Shown piece after piece: positions 15,921 to 23,450 of a stretch of DNA of 53,878 bases. The position numbers were made by a program, and so were the translations under genes. Under the pieces are notes generated by a model. The model saw only the letters and a list, made by a program, of their open reading frames with translations, was not told the origin of the DNA and did not search any database. Numbering within the stretch: position 1 is the stretch's first letter; each line of letters begins with the position of its first letter. The stretch is from CAYVUV01 sp964455095. Its GTDB lineage: Bacteria; Desulfobacterota; Binatia; HRBIN30; CADEER01. The DNA lies in NCBI GenBank assembly GCA_964455095.1, contig CAYVUV010000269.1, forward strand, positions 1 to 53,878, given 5' to 3'.

Positions 15921-17272
15921 CCGTAACGGCGCTGCGCGATCAGGTGCATCCCACCCGCTTCCGCGATCTGGCGGTGACGGTGGACTTCCACTGCAACAGC
16001 GCCTGCACCTTCTGCATCGTGCAGGAGGGCATGAACAACTATCGCGGCGTGCCCTTCGAGCGTTTCGTCGCCATTGCCGACGACAACCTGCGCAGCCGCA
16101 AGTACGACCGCGTCATCTTCACCGGCGGCGAAGTCACGCTCGAGAAGTCGTTGTTTGAGTTCGTGCGCTACGCGCGCGAGTCGGGATCGTTCCGCCACGT
16201 GCGTTTGCAGACGAACGGGCGCAAGCTCGCCGACGCGGAGTTCACTCGCTCGTTGGTCGACGCCGGCATCGACGAGTTCTTCGTCTCGCTGCACGGCGAC
16301 ACGGCGGCGCTGCACGACGCGATCACGCAGCGCCCGGGCAGCTTCGACGAGTTGATCGGCGGCTTCGAGAACCTGGCCACGCATCCGGTGCGGCGCATTA
16401 CCAATACGGTCGTGCATCGCACCAACATCGGCGCCTTCGAAGGCATCGTTGGCGTCGCTCACACGCACGGCGTGAGCGAGATGGAGTTCTGGAACTACCT
16501 GCCGATGGAAGACCACGACGACCATCACAACCTGATCGCGCCGCTTGAAGCGGCGATGCCCACATTGCGGCTCGCGCTCGAACGCTGCGCGGCGCTGGGG
16601 ATTCGCTCCGTGACCAAGTACGTCCCCCAGTGCATGCTGGGCACCCACGGCGCGACGCTCGACAACAGCCAACCCGACACGATCATTGTCGAGACGTTCT
16701 GGAACGAGTTTCCGCGTTTCGCCTGCCTGTACGAGGCCGTGTGCGAGCACAGCGACGAGTGCCTCGGACTGTCGCACGACTACGTGCGCAAGTTCGGCTG
16801 GATGGAGGACACGCTGGCGCCGGCGCCGCGCACGCACGCGTGGGCACCGCGCACCAAGGGCGTGGAGGGGCGGCCGGACGAGAAGCCGGAGGAGTCGAGC
16901 AGCGCGTCGCACGGGCACCCCGCCTGGGAAGCGCTGCTCGCGGGGCTGCCGGCCGAGGTGGGGCGCCTCGTGCGCGTGCAGCTCAACCGCAACCAGGCGC
17001 GCTACACGCTGGCGCTGGCGGGTGGCGACGCCACGGTGGAGCTGGTCCTGGCGGCGCGCGACGAATCGACTCCGGCGCTGGCGCGCACGGCCTCCTTCAA
17101 CGTCTTCTACACGAAGGTGAACGGCTCGTACGAAAAGGCGGCGATGGAGCGTCTCATCCGCGACGCCTGCGAGCGGATCGTCGCGGGTGACGACGGATCG
17201 CTGTCGCTCGATCACCGCAAAGGCCTGGTGCAGCTCGCGCGACAGCGCAACGAGCGGCCCCAGGTCGTATAG
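15917..17272 (+). CDS. Radical SAM enzyme with auxiliary cysteines and C-terminal accessory module
   Basis: 451 aa from the ATG at 15917 (ATGA overlap); the open frame extends upstream, but only as a shadow of the previous gene. The radical SAM motif is C26-NSA-C30-TF-C33, followed by GGEVTLE and LQTNGRKL. A second set, C239, C270, C276 and C282, could hold an auxiliary Fe-S cluster as in SPASM/twitch enzymes. There is no B12-binding domain. A Pro/Glu/Ser-rich linker (about 302-333) leads to a module at about 346-425 (VELVLAA, ARTASFNVFY, ERLIRDACERI) shared with three other proteins here. The substrate is unknown; SPASM-type enzymes often act on peptides or carrier-bound substrates. Confidence 0.88.
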   Translation: MTVTALRDQVHPTRFRDLAVTVDFHCNSACTFCIVQEGMNNYRGVPFERFVAIADDNLRSRKYDRVIFTGGEVTLEKSLFEFVRYARESGSFRHVRLQTNGRKLADAEFTRSLVDAGIDEFFVSLHGDTAALHDAITQRPGSFDELIGGFENLATHPVRRITNTVVHRTNIGAFEGIVGVAHTHGVSEMEFWNYLPMEDHDDHHNLIAPLEAAMPTLRLALERCAALGIRSVTKYVPQCMLGTHGATLDNSQPDTIIVETFWNEFPRFACLYEAVCEHSDECLGLSHDYVRKFGWMEDTLAPAPRTHAWAPRTKGVEGRPDEKPEESSSASHGHPAWEALLAGLPAEVGRLVRVQLNRNQARYTLALAGGDATVELVLAARDESTPALARTASFNVFYTKVNGSYEKAAMERLIRDACERIVAGDDGSLSLDHRKGLVQLARQRNERPQVV

Positions 17273-17438
17273 AGCGGGATGAGCCACGACACCCGTCGGA
17301 GTGATCTCGACCGGCTCCCGCGGTGCATTCTATCGATTTTGGACGAGGGGACTCAGCCAACGCATCTGTGAGCGGATCGACCACCGTGGTGATGAGTGCG
17401 CTTGACTCTCAAGCGAGTCTTCGTCAGACGATTAGACA

Positions 17439-18836
17439 ATGGTTGAAAAGGACACGCGCGTTGCTCTCCTTTGCCTGGACCCGCTGCCGGAGCAGAAGGG
17501 CACCTTTCGTCCTTTCAACTACAGTGTCCGAAAGATCCACGCGGCGGTGGAAGCGAACCCGTCGCTTCACGCTCAGGTTGAGGTATTCGACTCGGGTTCC
17601 ACGGATGCTGCGGAGTTCGTCGGCCGCATCGAGGCATTCGACCCCGACGTGATAGGCGTTTCCGCCTATGTCTGGTCCTTCCCGACCTTCATCGAGGTCT
17701 CGCGTCAACTGAAGCAGCGCCGTCCGGACCGAACCGTGATCTTCGGCGGGCCGTCGGCCCGTCTCGAGATGTTCGCGCTGCCCCCGTTTCAAGACGGGCC
17801 GCAAGTGGTCGATGCGCTGGTACTCGGCGAGGGAGAAGACATCTTCCAGGAAATCTTGGCGCTGTCGGAGCGCCGTCGCTCCGATTTGACCGGCATCAAG
17901 GGGCTGGCGGTGTCGACCGGTCACGGATGGCACCTCACGCCGGAACACGCGCAACCGGTCCTGGATGGGCTCGCATCGCCGTTTCAGCTCGGGCTCGTCC
18001 CGCCGGGCAAGACTGGACATCTCGAAACGTTTCGCGGTTGCCCGCTGTCGTGCACGTTTTGTCAGTGGGGCGATCTCAAGAAGACCAACCGCATCTTTTC
18101 GGTGGACTATCTCGTGCGTGAGCTGCGCGCCTTCTTGGAGCTCGGCATGAAGGGCGCGATGATCGTCGACGCGGCGCTCAACTTGAACGCGCGCGCGTTT
18201 CGCAACCTGCGCGCCGCCGAACGCGAGGTTGGGTTCTTCCGCAATGCGACGCTGAACGCCGAAGTCTATCCTCAGTACATGACCGACGAGCATCTCCAAT
18301 TTCTCAGCGAGGTCGGCGGTGGGGCCGACCTGGGCCTCGGCCTGCAGTCATTCGACCGCGATGTCCTGCAGAACGTGGAGCGCCCATTTGATGCCGCCCG
18401 CTTCGAACGGGTCGTGGCCGACGTGCTCGCGATCGCCCCCAACACGGCGATTGAGATCATCATGGGCCTGCCGGGTGACAGCCCGGATTCCTTCCGCCGT
18501 ACCTTCGACCGTGCGATGCGCCTCGGTGCCAGCGTCCATGTCTTTCGCTGCCTGGTCCTGCCGAACGCGTTGATGTCGCGAGCGCCGGCCTCCTTCGCGA
18601 TGGTCTACGACCCGATCACCCTGCGGATGGAATCCTGTCTCGGGTGGGAGCCGGGCGAGATCGACGCCATGGCCGCGGAGCTCGACAAAATGGCTCGATC
18701 GAGCCACGACGCTTGGCTGCACAACGACGACAACGGCTGGTACTTTCCGTCGAATTTCGAGATGACCAAGCGATCGGGTTCGAATCTGCAGCGCTCGTCC
18801 GTGCTGTTCGAACGAGGCGGCCAGACAGTCGGCTGA
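17439..18836 (+). CDS. B12-binding-domain radical SAM enzyme, first of a tandem pair
   Basis: 465 aa. An N-terminal cobalamin-binding-like domain (VALLCLDPL start, VIGVSAYVWSFP about residue 71-82, VIFGGPSARLEM about 100-111) precedes the radical SAM core, with C201, C205 and C208 in GCPLSCTFCQWG. The core also has MIVDAALNLN and IIMGLPGDSPDSF. Like other class-B-type enzymes it could methylate or rearrange a substrate at an sp3 or sp2 carbon. It is similar along its whole length to the next gene product but ends before that protein's C-terminal module. The 166-base gap upstream contains a TTGACT (17402-17407) but no convincing -10. The next gene starts 6 bases after the stop. Confidence 0.9.
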   Translation: MVEKDTRVALLCLDPLPEQKGTFRPFNYSVRKIHAAVEANPSLHAQVEVFDSGSTDAAEFVGRIEAFDPDVIGVSAYVWSFPTFIEVSRQLKQRRPDRTVIFGGPSARLEMFALPPFQDGPQVVDALVLGEGEDIFQEILALSERRRSDLTGIKGLAVSTGHGWHLTPEHAQPVLDGLASPFQLGLVPPGKTGHLETFRGCPLSCTFCQWGDLKKTNRIFSVDYLVRELRAFLELGMKGAMIVDAALNLNARAFRNLRAAEREVGFFRNATLNAEVYPQYMTDEHLQFLSEVGGGADLGLGLQSFDRDVLQNVERPFDAARFERVVADVLAIAPNTAIEIIMGLPGDSPDSFRRTFDRAMRLGASVHVFRCLVLPNALMSRAPASFAMVYDPITLRMESCLGWEPGEIDAMAAELDKMARSSHDAWLHNDDNGWYFPSNFEMTKRSGSNLQRSSVLFERGGQTVG

Positions 18837-18842
18837 GCTGAA

Positions 18843-20618
18843 ATGGGGATCCAGGCGAAGAGTCGTGGGGGGCGACGCGTTGCCATCCTGTGCCGGGAGA
18901 CCGACACGCTCGACGATCCCGGTTTCGTTCCCTTCAATTACGCCGCGCGCAGGATCCAGGCGGCGGTCGTGGGGGATCCCGAGCTCGCGGACGCCGAGGT
19001 GCGGGTGTTCGAGGGCGGAGGGCGGACCCCCGAACAGCTGGCAAGCGAGGTCGAGCGCTTTGATCCCGACGTTGTCGGCGCCTCCGCCTATCTGTGGTCG
19101 TTCGTCCATCTGCTCGAGACATGTGTGCTGCTCAAGGAAAGCCGTCCCGGGCGTACCGTGGTGTTCGGAGGGCCGTCGGCGCGTCCGGCCATGTTCGACC
19201 TAGAACCCTTTCGCGAGCAGGCGCAGTCGGTCGATGCGATCGTCACGCGCGACGGCGAGCTGGCCTTTCGAAGCATCGTCGGGCTGCGTGATCGCACGGT
19301 CGAAGCTCTGCAATCGGTCGCGGGAGTCGCCGCCCGCCATGCCGGTGGCTGGACAACCCCGGGGCCCGCGCCGGAGTACGATCTCGACCTGATCGTGTCT
19401 CCCTATCAGCTGGACCTCGCACCGCACGGCTGCACGGCGCATTTGGAAACCTTCCGCGGATGTCCCTTGAACTGCTCATTTTGTGAGTGGGGGGTCGCCG
19501 ATCGCGCCAGCCGGGTACTCAGCGAGGATTATCTCGTCCGCGAGCTCGAGGCGTTCCGCCGCGCATCTGCCAACGGAGCCTTCATCGTCGATGCCGCACC
19601 CAACCTCAATGCGCGCGCGTTTCGAAATCTCAAAGCCGCCGAGGAGCGCGTCGGTTTCTTCAAGGAGGCCCCGCTCTCCTGCGAGCTGTACCCGACACAC
19701 ATCCGCAAGGACCTGCTCGAGTTCCTCGCCGGGTGTCAGGTGCACCACGTGGGTATCGGTGTGCAGTCCTTCAACGAGGACGTCCTGCGCCACGTGCAAC
19801 GACCGGGTGACACGCGGCGCACGATCGATGCGGTACGCGCCGTGGCCGACGTCGTCCCATGCTTCATCGAGCTCATCTTCGGACTGCCAGGCGATGATCC
19901 CGATTCGTTCTTCGCCACCATCGATCAGGCGTTGGATCTGCCATGCAACACGGTGGTGCACCATTGCCTGGTCTTGCCCGATGGTTTCATGACCCGCGCC
20001 CCCCAGGGGGCGGACATGCAGTTCGAGCCGCACACCTTGCGGATGACGTCATGCAGGGGATGGTCGCCGGCGGCGACGGAGGCCGCCATGGCGCGCCTCG
20101 ATGAGCTCGCGGGCTCCACGGACGGGCGCTTCAACAACTACTCCTGGCGCCTGAGTCCCCGCGGCGGCGGGAAGCGATTCGAGACTCCGTGGGTGCAGGA
20201 TCACTCTTACGCGGTGGAACTGAGCTCGGCCGAGCCACCCCCCCCGGACGAGAGCGAGCGAAACGAGGTGACTCCTTTTGACGCTCTCTCCTTCGGCTGC
20301 GTATCGCACGCGGTGCAAGTCGAGACCCGAGAAGCACTGAAGGTCACGGCGGCGTGGCACGAAGCAAAGCAGATCGCCGTCGCGCTCGAGACTCCGCCCG
20401 GGCCATTGGTCATCGACGTCAGGCCGGTTGGCGCCGGCGCCTCCTACCGGACGATTGCCGGACTGGCGTTCAGCTACCGGGTGCCGGACTGGGGCTCACC
20501 GGGCCGCGAGTTGATGGACGGCGTCGAGAAGGCGATGCACGGCATCGCGCGCGGGCTGAACGAGTGCGGTCGCATTCCTTCCCTGCAAGAAGACCTCGCC
20601 GAGATTCAACCCGGGTAG
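18843..20618 (+). CDS. B12-binding-domain radical SAM enzyme with C-terminal accessory module, second of tandem pair
   Basis: 591 aa. Residues 1-430 parallel the upstream protein: VAILCRE start, VVGASAYLWSF (78-88), VVFGGPSARPAMF, then C207, C211 and C214 in GCPLNCSFCEWG, FIVDAAPNLNARAF and IFGLPGDDPDSF. It has about 125 extra residues at the C-terminus. After a Ser/Pro/Glu-rich linker (460-475), a module at about 483-574 (VTAAWHE, YRTIAGLAFSYRV, LMDGVEKAMHGIARGL) resembles those in the 8254, 13867 and 15917 proteins. Retention in one paralogue only suggests that the module gives this enzyme access to a shared partner or carrier. The reaction is unknown. Confidence 0.9.
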   Translation: MGIQAKSRGGRRVAILCRETDTLDDPGFVPFNYAARRIQAAVVGDPELADAEVRVFEGGGRTPEQLASEVERFDPDVVGASAYLWSFVHLLETCVLLKESRPGRTVVFGGPSARPAMFDLEPFREQAQSVDAIVTRDGELAFRSIVGLRDRTVEALQSVAGVAARHAGGWTTPGPAPEYDLDLIVSPYQLDLAPHGCTAHLETFRGCPLNCSFCEWGVADRASRVLSEDYLVRELEAFRRASANGAFIVDAAPNLNARAFRNLKAAEERVGFFKEAPLSCELYPTHIRKDLLEFLAGCQVHHVGIGVQSFNEDVLRHVQRPGDTRRTIDAVRAVADVVPCFIELIFGLPGDDPDSFFATIDQALDLPCNTVVHHCLVLPDGFMTRAPQGADMQFEPHTLRMTSCRGWSPAATEAAMARLDELAGSTDGRFNNYSWRLSPRGGGKRFETPWVQDHSYAVELSSAEPPPPDESERNEVTPFDALSFGCVSHAVQVETREALKVTAAWHEAKQIAVALETPPGPLVIDVRPVGAGASYRTIAGLAFSYRVPDWGSPGRELMDGVEKAMHGIARGLNECGRIPSLQEDLAEIQPG

Positions 20619-20642
20619 ATCCCCCACGCGGAAAGTCAACGA

Positions 20643-20662
20643 AGCGGGCTCGTCGTCCCGCT
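20643..20662 (+). terminator. Weak hairpin after the radical SAM pair
   Basis: AGCGGG (20643-20648) pairs with CCCGCT (20657-20662) around an 8-base loop, 24 bases after the stop at 20618, followed only by CTTCT. It is a possible weak or rho-assisted terminator before a new promoter at 20725. Confidence 0.25.
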
Positions 20663-20724
20663 CTTCTGGCCAACTCCGACATTGAACCAGGCCTCGCCGT
20701 CAGACGATGGCTCGCGCGCGGATC

Positions 20725-20754
20725 TTGGCAATGCCGGTGTCGGGTGTGTATCCT
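20725..20754 (+). promoter_or_regulatory. Promoter candidate for a leaderless oxygenase transcript
   Basis: TTGGCA (20725-20730, 5/6 match to TTGACA) and TATCCT (20749-20754, 4/6 match to TATAAT) are 18 bases apart. The -10 ends 6 bases before the ATG at 20761. This placement argues against the in-frame ATG at 20707. Confidence 0.4.
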
Positions 20755-20760
20755 GGTTTA

Positions 20761-21585
20761 ATGACGGTTGGTCCCAACGCGGTCTCCAGCTCCGATTCGT
20801 GGCAGCCGCTCGTCTTGCCGCGCCTGACGCCGGCAGCGGTCGATATCCTGATGAACAGGACGTATCCGTACATCTGCATCCCGGGATTCCTGTCGCCGGA
20901 ATGGTGCGCCGAGATCGTCCAGCGCTTCGAGCGCGCCATGGAAGAGGTGCCCCACCAACGCGGCATGCGCATGGGCACGATGTTGTTCGACAGCCTGGCG
21001 TGGCCGGTCGAAATGTTCGTGGACCGCGACGAGTTCGACGAGTATTTCACCCACGTCGCCGACAGCGCCAGCCGCATCCGGCGACTCTTCGCCGGCGGCA
21101 CGGACCCGCTTCACACCATGCGCCAGGTGTGGAGCGAAGCCGGCTGGAAGGAAACCCCGGTGGAGGAGGGCCCCGGTCGTGCCTACCAGACGGACGCCGT
21201 GTGGGGGATCCGCGATGCGTTTGCGCCTCCGCATGTCGACGCCTTCGAGCACGATCGTCGCAACGCCTTGTCGCGCTTTCAGCGGCGCTTCAATTTCAAC
21301 GTGTACATCCAGAATCCGGACAGAGGCGGCGAGTTCATCGTGTTCAACCAATATGCAGCGATGGATTCCGATGTTCCGCGGGGCTTGGATCCGGAGCTCT
21401 CCGCGCAACTCCTGGGAGGGGTCGAGCGCATCGTACATCGACCCACGCCGGGAGAATTGGTGATCTTCGACGCGATGATGTACCACGAGGTTGGCGTCGT
21501 CGAGGGCGCAAACAAAGCGCGCATCCAGGAGCACTGTTGCATCCTCGCCGAACCGGCCGCGCGCGAGTTCACCTTCTTCGTTTGA
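20761..21585 (+). CDS. 2OG-Fe(II)-type oxygenase, paralogue of the 9605 product
   Basis: 274 aa from the ATG at 20761, preferred because a -35/-10 pair sits just upstream; an in-frame ATG at 20707 would add 18 residues. H158-V-D160 in APPHVDAF, distal H242 in DAMMYHEV and R254 in KARIQEH form the expected iron and co-substrate set. IPGFLSPEWCAEI, GGTDPL, SRFQRRF and the C-terminal REFTFFV match the 9605 protein. It lacks the accessory module. It lies between the radical SAM pair and the isopentenyl-diphosphate isomerase and probably hydroxylates an intermediate of the same pathway. Confidence 0.82.
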   Translation: MTVGPNAVSSSDSWQPLVLPRLTPAAVDILMNRTYPYICIPGFLSPEWCAEIVQRFERAMEEVPHQRGMRMGTMLFDSLAWPVEMFVDRDEFDEYFTHVADSASRIRRLFAGGTDPLHTMRQVWSEAGWKETPVEEGPGRAYQTDAVWGIRDAFAPPHVDAFEHDRRNALSRFQRRFNFNVYIQNPDRGGEFIVFNQYAAMDSDVPRGLDPELSAQLLGGVERIVHRPTPGELVIFDAMMYHEVGVVEGANKARIQEHCCILAEPAAREFTFFV

Positions 21586-21663
21586 TCTGGCCTGTGACCT
21601 CCACGGCTTATCCTTGCGTCGGGAACGGAGCGCACGCGCGGGCGCGTTCGTTTCCCTGAGAGC

Positions 21664-22206
21664 ATGGATCCTGCGCGGGCGGTGGTGATTTGCGACGGGG
21701 CGGGCAACCCCGTTGGAACGGGGACGCTGCTCGAGGTGCACCGGGGCGAGGGGGTCTTGCACAAGGCGTTCTCGGTCTTCGTCTTTCGAAATGCAGGCGC
21801 CGAGACCCTGATTCAACAGCGCAGCCACCGCAAAGCGCTCTTCCCGTCGCGCTGGGCCAATACCTGCTGTAGCCACCCGTTTCCACAGGACGAGTTGCTC
21901 GGCGCTGCCGCGCGCCGCTTGCGTGAGGAGCTGGGGTTCTCCGTGGCGTTGCGGGAAGCCGGTGCGTTCATCTATCGGGCCAAGGATCCGGACGGTGAGC
22001 TCAGCGAATACGAGCACGACACGGTCGTCGTCGGCTCGACCCGCGCCGCGATCTCGGTGCGGCCCGATCCGGACGAGATCGCCGATTGGCGGTGGATATC
22101 GATCGCGGACTTGCAACACGACCTGCGCGATCACGCGGAGAAGTACGCTCCGTGGCTTTCGGAGGCTCTTCGCATTGCGCTGGCCGCGCTCCCGAACCCG
22201 ACATGA
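21664..22206 (+). CDS. idi: Isopentenyl-diphosphate delta-isomerase, type I (Nudix)
   Basis: 180 aa, the normal size for type I IDI. It has WANTCCSHP (C68/C69, H71), the Nudix-like AAARRLREELGF, and ELSEYEHDTVVVG with the acidic residues (E115/E117) equivalent to the catalytic glutamate region. The enzyme interconverts isopentenyl and dimethylallyl diphosphate in the cytoplasm using divalent metal. Its location inside an oxygenase/radical SAM cluster and its ATGA overlap with the Rieske gene suggest that it supplies prenyl units to this pathway instead of acting as a general housekeeping enzyme. A dedicated prenyltransferase has not been identified with certainty. Confidence 0.93.
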   Translation: MDPARAVVICDGAGNPVGTGTLLEVHRGEGVLHKAFSVFVFRNAGAETLIQQRSHRKALFPSRWANTCCSHPFPQDELLGAAARRLREELGFSVALREAGAFIYRAKDPDGELSEYEHDTVVVGSTRAAISVRPDPDEIADWRWISIADLQHDLRDHAEKYAPWLSEALRIALAALPNPT

Positions 22207-23414
22207 CATTGATCCCCAAGGAACGGTACACGTCGGCTGCGTACCTGCGCGCCGAGCTGGAGCATCTGTGGCCGCGCGTGTGGTTGATGGCCGGGCTGTC
22301 GAGCGACTTGCCCGGGGCGGGAAGTTACTTCACCTTTGAGATCGGCACGGAATCCCTCCTCATCGTGCGGCAAGCGGACGGGGTGCAGGCGTTCCACAAC
22401 GTCTGCCTGCATCGCGGCCGGCGGCTGCGCGAGCCCGGCATGGGGCGGGCGCGGTCCTTCGCGTGCCCGTACCACGGTTGGGAGTGGGCCTGCGACGGGC
22501 GGCTCGTTCACGTGCCGGACGCCGAGACGTTCCCGGACGGCGTGCCCGCCGGGTCGTCGCGGTTGAAAGACGTCGCCTGTGCGGAATGGGGGGGCTTCGT
22601 CTGGGTCTTCCTGTCGTCCGATCCGCCGCCGCTCCAGGAGTACCTCGGCCCGGTGGCGCCGCTCATCGCGGCCTATCGGTTGGAAGACTACGCGCTGGTC
22701 GAAGACCTCACACTCGACGTGCCGTGCAACTGGAAGGTCAGCGTCGACGCGTTCAACGAAGCGTACCACCTGAAGTTTGTCCACCCGGAGATTCTTGGGC
22801 TCGTCGACGACGTCAACGTCCGCACCGACCTGCTCGGCCGGCACGGGCGGCTCATCGTGCCGTTCTACGTCCCCAGCCCGAACAAAGCGGATCGCGACGA
22901 AATCGATGCGAGCCTGCGCTGGATGCTCAAGGAAGCGGGGCTCGGGGCCGACGAAGTGACCGGCTCGGCCCTCGCGATGCGACGCAAGGTCCAGCAGAGC
23001 ATCCGTGCCCGCGAGCAAGCCGGCGAGCTCGACTGTGCGGGACTCACCGACGACCAACTGTCAGACAGCCACCACTTCCACGTCTTTCCGAACTTTCAAC
23101 TCGACATGTACTCGCTGACGGTGCTGTCGCTGCGGGCACGGCCGCACCCGACGGATCCCGGTCGCATGCTCCTCGACCAACAACGGTTCGAGCGCGTCGC
23201 GCGCTCCAGGGAGCGGCCGCGCCGTCCCGTGCACACCGACCTCGCCTTCGGCAAGGGCAGCCTCGGGACGGTCACCGACCAGGACATGTACAATCTGGCG
23301 CGCGTGCAGCAGGGGCTGCAGTCGAGCGGACTCGAGTCTCTGGTCGTCGGCAATCAGGAGTTGCTCATCCAGCACATGCACCGCGTGCTGGACGCTTACG
23401 TCTCCTGCCCTTGA
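22203..23414 (+). CDS. Rieske non-heme iron oxygenase, alpha-subunit type
   Basis: 403 aa from the ATG at 22203 (ATGA overlap with the isomerase). The Rieske [2Fe-2S] site is C68-L-H70 in CLHRGRRL and C88-P-Y-H91 in CPYHGWEW. The catalytic iron motif is D182 and NEAYHLKFVHP with H189 and H194; an acidic residue in VTDQDMY near 356-361 may complete the triad. Such enzymes hydroxylate, demethylate or cyclise substrates with O2 and electrons from a reductase. No reductase or ferredoxin gene is in the window, so one encoded elsewhere must serve. It is the last plus-strand gene of the cluster. Confidence 0.92.
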   Translation: MTLIPKERYTSAAYLRAELEHLWPRVWLMAGLSSDLPGAGSYFTFEIGTESLLIVRQADGVQAFHNVCLHRGRRLREPGMGRARSFACPYHGWEWACDGRLVHVPDAETFPDGVPAGSSRLKDVACAEWGGFVWVFLSSDPPPLQEYLGPVAPLIAAYRLEDYALVEDLTLDVPCNWKVSVDAFNEAYHLKFVHPEILGLVDDVNVRTDLLGRHGRLIVPFYVPSPNKADRDEIDASLRWMLKEAGLGADEVTGSALAMRRKVQQSIRAREQAGELDCAGLTDDQLSDSHHFHVFPNFQLDMYSLTVLSLRARPHPTDPGRMLLDQQRFERVARSRERPRRPVHTDLAFGKGSLGTVTDQDMYNLARVQQGLQSSGLESLVVGNQELLIQHMHRVLDAYVSCP

Positions 23415-23430
23415 AGGGAGCGTCAGGCCG

Positions 23431-23444
23431 CTCGGCGGTCCGAG
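23431..23444. terminator. Short hairpin between convergent genes, possible bidirectional terminator
   Basis: CTCGG (23431-23435) and CCGAG (23440-23444) pair around a CGGT loop in the 36-base gap between the Rieske gene stop (23414) and the convergent Cys-rich gene stop (23451). There is no T-tract on either side. Confidence 0.3.
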
Positions 23445-23450
23445 TCGCGG

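Noticed and set aside
17273..17438. Possible small gene or precursor peptide between the radical SAM genes.
   Set aside because: Frames here are continuations of shadow frames; no ribosome site or conserved pattern. TTGACT at 17402 has no acceptable -10.
20707..20760. In-frame ATG at 20707 as start of the second HVD-type oxygenase.
   Set aside because: A -35/-10 pair lies between this codon and the ATG at 20761, and the extra 18 residues have no counterpart in the paralogue at 9605. It is not excluded.
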